From positions 1 through 47,260 of the forward strand of contig JAISIF010000028.1 of assembly GCA_031262165.1 (NCBI GenBank): a stretch of 47,260 bases of DNA, given 5' to 3'. The notes under the pieces are model-generated. The model was not told the origin of the DNA, did no database searches, and saw only the letters and a program-made list of their open reading frames with translations. The position numbers were made by a program, and so were the translations under genes. Of the stretch, positions 34,078 to 43,994 are shown one piece after another (the stretch's first letter is position 1; every line of letters begins with the position of its first letter). The DNA comes from Myxococcales bacterium. Lineage in GTDB: Bacteria > Myxococcota > Myxococcia > Myxococcales > UBA5297.

Positions 34078-35727
<1,650 letters not shown>

Positions 35728-35893
35728 GCACCCGCAGTCGTCTTTTTGACAAAGTGGCGAGTTTTCATGCAGGGGTGAGTGGTTCTTCGCCTCTGTATTT
35801 CATTGGGCGCAGCATTATCTGGCGTTCGGACAATGGCGCGATTGACCACGCCATTTTGTTTTTTGGATAGCTGACAAGGAAAATGGATTTTAG

Positions 35894-36514
35894 ATGGGAA
35901 TTTTAATTGATTTCCTAAACTATATTTCGCCCTACGGGATTTATAGTTATTTTATTATGCTTGGAGTTTTGATGGCATGTGGTTTTGGTTTGCCCATGCC
36001 CGAAGACATTGTTCTCATCAGCGGGGGTATTCTGGCAGCCAGAGGCATTTGCCGTTTCGAAATCGTCTTGGCCGTCTGCATGGCTGGGGTTTTGATTGGT
36101 GATGGAAGCATTTATTTCATTGGCAGAAAATTAGGAGAGCGTGTCCGAACCGCTTGGATTTTCAAACGTGTCGTCCGAGGCAACATGGACGAAAAGGTGG
36201 CGAGGGCATTTGCCAAATATGGTTCCAAAATCATTTTCGTCGCTCGATTCATGCCTGGCCTCCGAATGCCCATCTTTATGTTTTCAGGAATTTATAAGGT
36301 TAAACCTCAGGTTTTCTTTGGTCTGGATGGTTTTGCCGCGCTCATCTCTGTTCCACTCTGGATCTTTGTCGGAAAGTTCTTCGGAGAGAATTTGGAGCTC
36401 CTCGAACAAAAGATGAGGCAATTTCAATATGGAATGTATGGCGTCATCGTGGCGATATTATTGATTCTTGTCGCTGCTTCTATTTTGAAAAAGAGAATCC
36501 TGTCGAAAATATAA
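35894..36514 (+). CDS. DedA-family membrane protein
   Basis: A 206-aa inner-membrane protein of the DedA/SNARE-associated (VTT) family, implicated in lipid-carrier (undecaprenyl phosphate) or phospholipid translocation and membrane potential. Features are the re-entrant GFGLPMPEDIVLISGGILAA (about 31-50), GDGSIYFIGRKLGE, the charged FVARFMPGLRMP typical of the F/Y-x-x-R-x-x-P-G-x-R signature, and four further hydrophobic spans. Length fits. A/T-richer than neighbours and followed by a decayed IS, so possibly acquired. The ribosome binding site (AAGGA) is 15 or so bases away. Confidence 0.9.
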   Translation: MGILIDFLNYISPYGIYSYFIMLGVLMACGFGLPMPEDIVLISGGILAARGICRFEIVLAVCMAGVLIGDGSIYFIGRKLGERVRTAWIFKRVVRGNMDEKVARAFAKYGSKIIFVARFMPGLRMPIFMFSGIYKVKPQVFFGLDGFAALISVPLWIFVGKFFGENLELLEQKMRQFQYGMYGVIVAILLILVAASILKKRILSKI

Positions 36515-36618
36515 GGACTCCTGCTTAGAATGGTTGAATAGTTCTTGGCCACCGACAATTAAAAAGCTCAAGGCGCCATGCGTCCGCTATGGATGCAATT
36601 CTCCAATAGAAGTGAACA

Positions 36619-37075
36619 TGGATCGCATCAAAACTTGGGAAATCTCTGAGGAATTCTGAGCCAAGCAGAACCTTTGATTCCAAGACTCAAAAAAACAGAG
36701 GGAGAGACATCTCAACGCTAGTCGGGTGGCGAGTAAAAATCGAAGTATTCGAATAGGATCCATTTTGCTGTGATTGTATATATTTTGAGAAGTGGAATCA
36801 CTTGAAATACATTGCCGAGCGAGAAGTTTGAAGGCCTCGGCTCATCACAGATGTCAAGAATGGACAGGGGCAGGATTTCTCCATGCGCTCTGGAAAAAAG
36901 GGCTGACGACGAATGGGAAGCCGCAGCTAGAAGAAATAGCGAGGCGCCCTTGGCAAGAGAATCCGCCGCTCTGAATCCAACGGATCGCGGAAAAAAGAAC
37001 GAAACGAAATATGCTGACAGAAGGAAATGGGGTCCCGTTGGCTATCATTATAGCTGTATAAAGAAGAAACACTAA
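36619..37075 (+). pseudogene. Heavily decayed IS5-family transposase
   Basis: Pieces in alternating frames spell one transposase N-terminal half. They are KTWEISEEF, a Gly-rich KSKYS-like segment, IYFEKWNH, YIAERE, then CQEWTGAGFLHALWKKGLT, LEEIARRPW, NPTDRGKKNETKY and MLTEGNGVPLAIII. Compare IS5-type proteins, which read DEFW, QEW..AG....LWK.GL, PTDRGKKG and G.PL. At least four frame changes and several stops are present. It is the same broad type as the element at 47024. The flanks 36515-36618 show nothing else. Confidence 0.75.
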
Positions 37076-37444
37076 TCAGCTGTTTCCAACAACACCGAGG
37101 TCCGCCATGTTTTACTTACGAAAAGACATGGGCAAATCTCAAGAGGCGGCTGGGCGATAATATTTTTCGACATAAATTTTTGGAAGATGCTGTTTATGAA
37201 TGCCTTGAAGGTCAGCGTTTTTTTTACACGTCTATAGAAATTCCAAGAAAGATTATCACATGCTCTCCCGAGTGAAGATGCCAGGAGCGGCAAGAGAGTC
37301 TTTTCGAGTGATTCTATAGAATGAAAATTCAAGATGTTATATCAATGGCAATTCAATCAAATTCTCGGTTGTGTCCAGGGCGCTGCCGTGTCAGTTGCGG
37401 CGTTTTCTCAGTGACACCCAGAGTGAAACGAAAGGTCCCCACGC
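37076..37444. other. Intergenic region before the peptide transporter
   Basis: About 370 A/T-rich bases between the decayed IS and the transporter. A leftward 86-codon frame (37072-37332) has no recognisable motif and no ribosome binding site. The stretch may be the rest of the dead IS. GAAAGG near 37431 is the transporter's ribosome binding site. Confidence 0.35.
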
Positions 37445-39163
37445 ATGTTCAAGAACCACCCGAAAGGTTTGCCTGTCCTCTTCTTTACCGAGATGTGGGA
37501 GCGTTTTGGCTTCTACCTCATGCTCGGCATCTTCTTCCTCTATATGACCGCCGATGGCGCGATCGGGGGCCTTGGGCTCGACGGGAAGACGGCGGCCGAC
37601 ATCTACGGGACCTACATCGCGCTCGTCTATCTGACACCCTTCGTCGGTGGTCTGCTCGCCGACCGCATCTTTGGCTATCGAAAGACCATCGTTGTCGGCG
37701 GCATCCTGATGGGCCTGGGCTACCTGGGCCTGGGCATCCCGAGAGAGGGCACGGACATCACCCTGTGGCTCTCGCTCTTCCTCATCATTCTCGGCAATGG
37801 CCTGTTCAAACCCAATATCTCGACATTGGTTGGAAATATTTACAATAATCCACAATATGGCGCCAAAAAGGATTCAGGATTCAATATATTTTATATGGGG
37901 ATAAATATCGGCGCATTTGTCTGTAATTTCATCGCGGCGATTCTTCGCAATTCTTTTGGTTCGTTCAGCCCGGCCTTCATCGCGGCGGGTATCGGCATGT
38001 TCGTGGGCGTGGTCTGGTTCCTGTTCGGCCAGAAGCACACGGTCGAGGCCGACGTGCTCAAGCCTGCCAAACCAGAGGACGAGTCGGTGACAAAGATCCT
38101 CGTCAAGGTGTTCGGGCCAGCGCTCGCCTTCGCACTCTTTGGCTGGTTCGGCATCCAGGCCGTGACAGCGGCCATCAGCGGCACGCCCTCGACGCTCTTT
38201 GGCTCCCCCGCCTCGGACGCCTTCCTCTTCGCCTGCATCCCCGTCGTCTTTTTCTATGGCTCGCTCTGGTTCCGCGCCAAGGGCGAGGACCGCGAGCGCC
38301 TGGGCGTGCTGCTGCCCATCTTCGCCGTCGTCATCGTGTTCTGGGCCATCTTCCACCAGAACGGCTCGGCGCTGACCGAGTGGGCGCGCGACTACACGAA
38401 CCGCGAGCTGCCCTCGGCCATGACGGGCGTCGCCGACACGCTGCGCCTCGTCGAGCAGGTGGATGTCCCGAAGGCGCTCCCCGCCTCAGTCGAAGGAACG
38501 CCCAACTACTTCCACAACATCCCCCGCTCGGAGTGGCCGTCTGATGCTTCCAAGCTCCAGCTCCTCTCGACGGAGATCTTCCAGTCGGTGAACCCGTTCT
38601 TCGTCGTGTTCCTGACGCCGCTCGTCGTGGCCTTCTTCGCCTTCCTCAACCGGCGCAAGAAGGAGCCCTCGACGCCCGGCAAGATCGCGCTCGGCCTGTT
38701 CATCACGGCGCTCTCCACGCTCGTCATGATCGCGGCGACGTTCGTGACGGACAACGGCGCGACCAAGGCCTCTGCCCTCTGGCTCGTCGGGACCTACGGC
38801 GTCATCACGACGGGAGAGCTGTTCCTGAGCCCGATGGGTCTCTCGCTCGTCTCGAAGGTGAGCCCTGCTCGCCTGACGTCGGTGATGATCGGCGGCTGGT
38901 TCCTCTCGACCTCGATCGGCAACAAGCTCTCTGGGATGCTCTCTGGCCTGATGAACGCCTTCGACCACAAGTCGGGCATCTTCTTCATCAACCTGGCGGG
39001 CGCTCTGCTCGCGACCGTCCTCATCACGCTCATGCTGCCGCGCCTGCGCCGCGTCATGGAGAAATACACGCAGGCGCCTGTCGCTGAACGACCTGCTGCC
39101 GAGGCCTGTCCGAACGAATCGAGCTCAGACGCGCCAGACACCAAAGCGGTCACTGGTGAATGA
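37445..39163 (+). CDS. Proton-dependent oligopeptide transporter (POT/PTR family)
   Basis: A 572-aa inner-membrane transporter importing di- and tripeptides with protons. The N-terminal signature is complete: FTEMWERFGFYLMLGI (TM1, the ExxER proton/substrate motif), then LTPFVGGLLADRIFGYRKTI and the GNGLFKPNISTLVGNIY segment, with FNIFYMGINIGAFV (the PTR2 FYxxINxG motif). TM spans follow to about residue 560, with a long loop at about 315-365. Two short stretches near 37810-37940 use A/T-rich codons. Peptide uptake would feed the amino-acid catabolic genes in the window. GAAAGG precedes the ATG. Confidence 0.95.
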   Translation: MFKNHPKGLPVLFFTEMWERFGFYLMLGIFFLYMTADGAIGGLGLDGKTAADIYGTYIALVYLTPFVGGLLADRIFGYRKTIVVGGILMGLGYLGLGIPREGTDITLWLSLFLIILGNGLFKPNISTLVGNIYNNPQYGAKKDSGFNIFYMGINIGAFVCNFIAAILRNSFGSFSPAFIAAGIGMFVGVVWFLFGQKHTVEADVLKPAKPEDESVTKILVKVFGPALAFALFGWFGIQAVTAAISGTPSTLFGSPASDAFLFACIPVVFFYGSLWFRAKGEDRERLGVLLPIFAVVIVFWAIFHQNGSALTEWARDYTNRELPSAMTGVADTLRLVEQVDVPKALPASVEGTPNYFHNIPRSEWPSDASKLQLLSTEIFQSVNPFFVVFLTPLVVAFFAFLNRRKKEPSTPGKIALGLFITALSTLVMIAATFVTDNGATKASALWLVGTYGVITTGELFLSPMGLSLVSKVSPARLTSVMIGGWFLSTSIGNKLSGMLSGLMNAFDHKSGIFFINLAGALLATVLITLMLPRLRRVMEKYTQAPVAERPAAEACPNESSSDAPDTKAVTGE

Positions 39164-39189
39164 TCGAATCATCGAGGTTTTTTATTGAG

Positions 39190-39211
39190 AGGGCGTCATT
39201 CGTGGCGCCCT
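39190..39211 (+). terminator. Possible weak terminator after the transporter
   Basis: AGGGCG and CGCCCT form a 6-bp stem around a 10-base loop, followed only by TTCG. It sits about 27 bases after the transporter stop. Weak as an intrinsic terminator. Confidence 0.4.
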
Positions 39212-39235
39212 TTCGAGTTGTTCAATGGTGCTTCT

Positions 39236-39375
39236 AAGGACGTATCCCTTCATTATCCCGTCGCCAAAGCTCGTCCGTGAAACGCCAGACCTCGTTGCTT
39301 CGCTCTTCGCTTCCGTCTGGAAGCTCAAAGCCCCGCGCCTCGTCTGACATATTTGAAAGGATTGACGCGGATAAG
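39236..39375 (+). repeat. Dispersed MITE-like repeat, copy 6
   Basis: It starts AAGGACGTATCCCTTCATTA, then ATCCCGTCGCC, GTGAAACGCCAGACCTCG, GCTTCGCTCTTCGCTTCCG and CCGCGCCTCGTC, and ends near GCGGATAAG with a worn right terminus. It marks the left edge of the A/T-rich island. Confidence 0.8.
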
Positions 39376-39502
39376 AAGCAAAAAAGACGGCGTGATGACG
39401 CACTGCGTTTGATTCAAGGAGGGGCGCGATGACGCGATGAGTTGCGCTCGGGACATTTCCGGGCGGCTTACCCACATCGCCATCCCTAAAAATCGATTGG
39501 AC

Positions 39503-42157
39503 CTACGTTTTGATTTGCTTCTCTTTCCCAGAAATCTCCTTCATCAATTCAAATAAATCATCTGCCGCGCTTCCAGCATCTTTGAGGTGGAATTGACACC
39601 ACAGCTTAGCCCAATCTGGAGTGAATTCATTCTGACGAATCAACTGGGCGAGCACACTCCAATGAGAAACGGGCGCACGCTCGAACCAGGCGCGCGCATT
39701 ATCCGAAGTCTCCTGCGATTTGAGGAGTCGCTCCGCTTCGTTCAGCGCTTTTTCAGGATGAATTCTCCAGATGTGCGCCGCGAATTCATATACCTTCATA
39801 GTATTTGCGGTTCGAAGCGCTTCCAGGATTCCATCGAAAAGGAATTCGTTTTCTTCAATGATTTCTGGCGTCAAAAAGGGAAGAAGTTGTTCCGCTTGAA
39901 AGGCGTCGGAGGCCTGTTTCGGGCTATTCAAAATCCAATCTTGAATCAATCCCAAGCGAGTCTGCGTTGGTAGGAGAGACAATTCCTTGGGATCATTTGT
40001 GCCGATCTCCCAAAGCCCATGATTTTTAGATGTTTGAACAAGTGCTTCCAATGGCAAGGTCTCAAGTATTGTTTGGACGAGCGATCGATGATGAGAGCTG
40101 AGCCATGAGATTCGCCCCGCAACAGTGGACGATTTCGTTTTAGGAGATCCGTCGAGAAGTCTCCAAAATTTCTGAGAAAACTTTCTTTTGAAATCAGTGT
40201 CTTTTCCAGAAAGATTTCTCTTCAAAAACTTATCTGCGGACTTGTTTTGTTGTTCCAAGATATTTTTCGGAAGAGGCCATTCTTTTTCGGATAGAAGGAG
40301 CGCCGGAATGAAGAGAGCAGGGGTGTCATCGACAGATTCCGGCAACTCCAAGTTCGTCATTTTCTCGAGAAGTTGGATGGACAATTCGAAGAGATCATCT
40401 GAATCGATCCACCAATTCCCTGAGCTTGGATAAATTTCGGAGAGCCGCAATTGTTCCAGATTCCATCCTGGGAAGATCCAGCGATAGATTTCTGGGATCT
40501 CCACGCCTTCAGGCTTTTCAGAGTTCAAACTAATTGTCCAACCCATCTTTAGAAAAGCCGAAAGCCGTTTACAACTGCTAACACCCTCCGTCCCCAACAA
40601 GGGAAATTTGAACGGAGTTCCGACTAAAGGGATCCCATAGTTCTCCAAGTTTTCGAAGAATTGATTCCAAGGAATGGCATTCACGAGTTTCTTGGATTTC
40701 ATGGGGTTTTTGGGCCAGCTGTCAGAGTGGTTTCCGATGAAGAAAATCAGTGTTTCGAGCGCTGCAAAGCCCTCCAATGTTTCTGAATCCAGAGAATCAA
40801 AAAATTTCTTCAATTTATCAGGATCGAACTTCAAGAAATGCTCACTCAAAAAATAATCTATCCATTGAGACCTTGAGTGATCAGCGGCCGCCCAGCCCCA
40901 ATCTTTGGCATCGTCAAAATCCAAATCAGGTAATTTCTCTGATTCCTCGGGAGAGAGAATTCCTGCGGAAACCCAACTTGGGAACACCTCGAAGCCCTCT
41001 CCAGCAGATCGAAGCCAGCCCATTTCTTTCAATGAAAAATATCTTTGTGCAGTCTGATCTTTGTTTTCATTTTCACTCTTCAATGAATCAAAGATTTCTT
41101 TGAAGGAAATTTTTTCCCAGCACAGTGCTCTATTTTTAAAAAGCTGAGAAATCGATTTTCGATAAATCTCGAGATCATTTTTCTGAATCATTGTCGAATT
41201 ATGACTGAATTGTGAATTCATCCAATTCACGGCGCGCTCGTAAAGGAAAATCTCTTGCTCGGGATCGCGGTAGAATTCCGCACAGAGAGCGATGAGCTCC
41301 CCCGGCGTGCGCACAAATGGATCGAGATGGCTCTTCTGAATCCATTCAAGAATTCTCTCTTTGACTTCTGAATTCCATTTACCAGGTCTCAAGGAGTTTC
41401 GAATTCGACCATCCATCCATCCAAGGAGGCGTTCTCTCCATTCAGAGATGAGTGATGGTTTTAAGTATGACAATGATTCATCTATGATTGGATTTTTAAA
41501 TGGCGCAAGAATGACGACGTCATTTGAGTGGCTTTTTAGTGTCCGAATTTTGCGTTCGATTTTGAGACTATTTCCGTTCGAAGAATCAATTGAGCAGATG
41601 AATGGGAGCGCATTGGCTGGCGTGCATTCAATGTCTGTCAGGTCTTTAGCGAAACACGCATGGACTTCATTGGAATACCATTTTTGAAGCATTTGAATGG
41701 TCAGCGTCTTTCCTCCGCCAGGGGGAATGCACAGCCAGAGAAAGCTCGACTTTCCGGTCAAATGGTTGGCCACGATTTCGAAAAGTGTCTTCGGGCGCTC
41801 AATACTATTGCTTGAGTGTGGCTTCCAAATTGGCTCAAGTCCATCATTTATAGAAATAGGTGTGAGCTCAGGGAATTCACGAAATTGAATGAGATTGTCG
41901 GGCGGTGAGAGGATTTCGTCTTCGGAGAGTCCGACGAGTTCACAGAGTGTTTTCAAGAAATTTGGATGCGTTCTCCACCAATTGATTCGAGCTGGACTTT
42001 TTTGTTCGATCAATTCTCCAATTTTGATGGCCAGTGATTTTTCATTTGGTTTGTCTTCATCAGTCAATCCGAGTTGCTTTCGGATTTGACGCGCACAGCT
42101 CAAATTTTTTCCTTTGAATTTGGCCTGGACTGCTTTGTCGAGAGATTCATTGCCCAT
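39503..42157 (-). CDS. Large P-loop NTPase-like protein, function unknown
   Basis: An 884-aa soluble protein. Residues 1-90 are helical and end in a HTH-like LKTLCELVGLSEDEIL. A P-loop, CIPPGGGKT (about 143-151), follows a hydrophobic strand; it lacks the usual leading Gly/Ala of GxxxxGKT. A candidate Walker B strand is NDVVILAPF. RTPGELIALCAEFYRD (about 293-308) resembles the boundary between NTPase and winged-helix parts in STAND-type ATPases, and the segment to about 400 looks like a winged helix. The last about 450 residues are Trp/Leu-rich helices like HEAT or similar repeats. Base composition is far A/T-richer than the nearby chromosome. It faces away from two tiny genes across a 255-base gap. 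Domain order suits a STAND-like sensor or defence ATPase, but that is inference. Confidence 0.8.
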   Translation of the reverse strand: MGNESLDKAVQAKFKGKNLSCARQIRKQLGLTDEDKPNEKSLAIKIGELIEQKSPARINWWRTHPNFLKTLCELVGLSEDEILSPPDNLIQFREFPELTPISINDGLEPIWKPHSSNSIERPKTLFEIVANHLTGKSSFLWLCIPPGGGKTLTIQMLQKWYSNEVHACFAKDLTDIECTPANALPFICSIDSSNGNSLKIERKIRTLKSHSNDVVILAPFKNPIIDESLSYLKPSLISEWRERLLGWMDGRIRNSLRPGKWNSEVKERILEWIQKSHLDPFVRTPGELIALCAEFYRDPEQEIFLYERAVNWMNSQFSHNSTMIQKNDLEIYRKSISQLFKNRALCWEKISFKEIFDSLKSENENKDQTAQRYFSLKEMGWLRSAGEGFEVFPSWVSAGILSPEESEKLPDLDFDDAKDWGWAAADHSRSQWIDYFLSEHFLKFDPDKLKKFFDSLDSETLEGFAALETLIFFIGNHSDSWPKNPMKSKKLVNAIPWNQFFENLENYGIPLVGTPFKFPLLGTEGVSSCKRLSAFLKMGWTISLNSEKPEGVEIPEIYRWIFPGWNLEQLRLSEIYPSSGNWWIDSDDLFELSIQLLEKMTNLELPESVDDTPALFIPALLLSEKEWPLPKNILEQQNKSADKFLKRNLSGKDTDFKRKFSQKFWRLLDGSPKTKSSTVAGRISWLSSHHRSLVQTILETLPLEALVQTSKNHGLWEIGTNDPKELSLLPTQTRLGLIQDWILNSPKQASDAFQAEQLLPFLTPEIIEENEFLFDGILEALRTANTMKVYEFAAHIWRIHPEKALNEAERLLKSQETSDNARAWFERAPVSHWSVLAQLIRQNEFTPDWAKLWCQFHLKDAGSAADDLFELMKEISGKEKQIKT

Positions 42158-42219
42158 GATGTTCTCAGGATGGATGGTGTGCCTGCACCAGCACAGAAAT
42201 CTGCTTCAGATGTCCCACA

Positions 42220-42269
42220 TTTATCTACCCGGAGGCTCTCTTAAGTCAAGAAGACTTTAAGTAGATAAA
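42220..42269. promoter_or_regulatory. Nested inverted repeat in the divergent promoter region
   Basis: TTTATCTAC (42220-42228) matches TAGATAAA (42262-42269) as an outer arm, and CTTAAGTC (42240-42247) with GACTTTAAG (42253-42261) forms the inner arm. Related GTAGA pieces continue to about 42293 (CTACGAGTAGACATGTAGA). A protein operator or control hairpin for the large leftward gene or the rightward small genes is plausible; no -10/-35 boxes are clear. Confidence 0.45.
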
Positions 42270-42412
42270 CTTTCTACGAGTAGACATGTAGATTCTTCAG
42301 ACCTGAGGAGCAAGGGATCGCTTGACAGCCACTTTAGGGAGGCTAGACTGGTTTTTCTTCACAGCAGAAAGCTGCAGAGTCTATCAAAATCAACTTCTCA
42401 AGGAGAAATGAG

Positions 42413-42574
42413 ATGTCGAAAAGCGGATCTGGAGGCGGTAAAGGCGCTGGTCAGGGTAGTTCCGGTGGCAAAGGAGGAGGCGGTGGTCGCGGCCAAGGTA
42501 ATGGTGGCGGCTGGCCTTCAGGGACGGGCAATCCTTCGGGCGGTGGTCGCTCGAATGCCCCGCCGTCAAAATGA
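42413..42574 (+). CDS. Tiny glycine-rich protein
   Basis: A 53-aa frame, MSKSGSGGGKGAGQGSSGGK then Gly/Arg/Gln/Asn-rich sequence ending SNAPPSK. AAGGAG lies 7 bases before the ATG at 42413. More than 40% is Gly, with Lys and Arg giving a basic, disordered chain, like RGG-type nucleic-acid-binding tails. Third-base choice differs from a random GC-rich frame (many GGT/GGC). It begins the rightward pair divergent from the 884-aa protein. Function unknown. Confidence 0.65.
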   Translation: MSKSGSGGGKGAGQGSSGGKGGGGGRGQGNGGGWPSGTGNPSGGGRSNAPPSK

Positions 42575-42657
42575 CGGCATTTAACCACGAATCTCGTTCG
42601 TATTGGATTGGGCAGTCCAAAAGAGGTTCTTTATGAATTCATGAAAGGATGAAAAAA

Positions 42658-42795
42658 ATGAATGAAAAGCCGCAAAATCCGAATGATCAACGTGCTGACG
42701 TGAAGAATCCAAACAATCCTGCATTTGAGAAGGATCGTTTGAATCGTGAAAAGGAAGGGCATGGGAATGCGCCCCCGCCCGCACCGAAGAAGTAA
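42658..42795 (+). CDS. Tiny Asn/Pro-rich protein
   Basis: A 45-aa frame starting MNEKPQNPNDQRADVKNPNN, then AFEKDRLNREKEGHG and an Ala/Pro/Lys tail. AAAGGAT is 8 bases before the ATG at 42658; an in-frame ATG at 42649 is possible. NPNNPAF resembles the NPNN-type repeats of small abundant proteins in other proteobacteria, whose roles are unclear. It is 83 bases after the glycine-rich gene and both end at the terminator at 42821. Hydrophilic, no membrane span. Confidence 0.65.
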   Translation: MNEKPQNPNDQRADVKNPNNPAFEKDRLNREKEGHGNAPPPAPKK

Positions 42796-42820
42796 CTCTT
42801 CAAATTCATAGCGTTGAAAG

Positions 42821-42860
42821 AAATCCCTCGGGTCTATCAAAAGGCCCGAGGGATTTTTTA
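42821..42860 (+). terminator. Strong intrinsic terminator after the two tiny genes
   Basis: AATCCCTCGGG pairs with CCCGAGGGATT around a 10-12-base loop, followed by TTTTTT. It closes the small-gene transcript, supporting that these genes are expressed. The 42861-43061 gap to the next gene shows nothing else. Confidence 0.93.
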
Positions 42861-43061
42861 TGAACAGCGATTGATTTCAGGGGAAGTCTTCGATTGTTTT
42901 CGAAATCCCTCAACGGCCTGTGGAGCCAAATCCGCCGCTGCCTCGTTCGGTTGCATCGAGGGCATCGAGCTCAATCTAGATTGCCTGGACCACGGGCGCG
43001 ACGACGAGCTGGGCGATACGCTCTCTGCGTTCAGCGCGAAACGTCTCGTGGCTCAGCCGGG

Positions 43062-43994
43062 TTAGAAGGCGGCGCCCAAGCTCACGGTGAACTGGAGGTC
43101 GTTGTAGTATTGGCGCCTGTGGCCGGTCAGCTCGATGCGTCCCGACAGACCAATGACGTCATGGAAGAAGAACATCGTGTGAACGCCGATGCCATAGACC
43201 AGGCCGCCGCGCACGACGCTCCAACTGCCCGTGGATGTGCCCGTGGCGTATCCGATGTCGTAGTCCACACTACCGACATAGAGCGCTGGGCCGAGCTTGC
43301 CGTAGAGCAGGAGGCGCCAGAGCGGGTAGCCGAAGATGACCGCGAGCGAGAGGTTGTCCTGGCTCTGTGTGACGCGGGTCAGCTTCGTTCCCTCATCACC
43401 GCCAGCGCTGAAGGGATGGAGCCAGGAGAATTCGAGCCACAGGCCTCGGTGAAGGAGCGTGAGCTCTGGATCGAAGAGCATCCGGCCCAGATTCCAGCCC
43501 ACGGAGATCCCCAGGCCAAACTTGGCGTCCAGATCGCCCAGAGAGCTCTGGCGAAAGTAGCCCCCAAGCGTGAGCTCCGCGGTCATGCCCAGGTTCTTCT
43601 TGTTGAAGTAGCTGCTGAGCGGAAAGCCGTATTCGTCCCTGTCGTCCTCTTGGGGCTCATCATTCTGCGGCCTGATGTCACCCCAGAGCTCGCCGTCATC
43701 CTCATCGTCATATTGGGAGGAGGTCGTGCGGCGATCCTTGAAATAGCTCTCCTCTTCCTCTTCCGTGTTCTCATCTTCGAGCAGGGCTGGCGCAGAGCGG
43801 CTGTCCCCATCAGAAGAAGCACCGTCATTCTCGTCGCCATCGCGCGATTCGAAGGGCGCGGGGTCGCTGTCGGAAGAAGAGGGCGACGAGGAATACGAAT
43901 CCTCCTCGACGTCCCAGGCCTGGGCTGGCAGCGAAACCCCCAGCACGAAGGCCAGCACCAAGACGAGGTTCAGCATGGTCCATCCTGTTTTCAC
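43062..43994 (-). CDS. Outer-membrane beta-barrel-like protein with acidic linker
   Basis: A 310-aa exported protein. Signal peptide LNLVLVLAFVLGVSLPAQA, then about 110 residues rich in Ser, Asp and Glu (SSSPSSSDSDPAPFES; ENTEEEEESYF), and a C-terminal barrel-like domain of amphipathic strands (MTAELTLGGYFRQSSL, KFGLGISVGWNLG, LSLAVIFGYPLWRLLLYGKLG, LVYGIGVHTMFFFHD) ending in Phe. GTG 43994 was chosen: GGAGGTG lies just upstream and GTGA overlaps the stop of the preceding protease gene, giving translational coupling. An ATG at 43976 is an alternative. No family is recognised. Confidence 0.78.
   Translation of the reverse strand: MKTGWTMLNLVLVLAFVLGVSLPAQAWDVEEDSYSSSPSSSDSDPAPFESRDGDENDGASSDGDSRSAPALLEDENTEEEEESYFKDRRTTSSQYDDEDDGELWGDIRPQNDEPQEDDRDEYGFPLSSYFNKKNLGMTAELTLGGYFRQSSLGDLDAKFGLGISVGWNLGRMLFDPELTLLHRGLWLEFSWLHPFSAGGDEGTKLTRVTQSQDNLSLAVIFGYPLWRLLLYGKLGPALYVGSVDYDIGYATGTSTGSWSVVRGGLVYGIGVHTMFFFHDVIGLSGRIELTGHRRQYYNDLQFTVSLGAAF

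Noticed and set aside
36792-36974. 60-codon rightward frame as a separate gene
   Set aside because: Its text matches a transposase segment that continues in another frame, so it is a piece of the dead IS.
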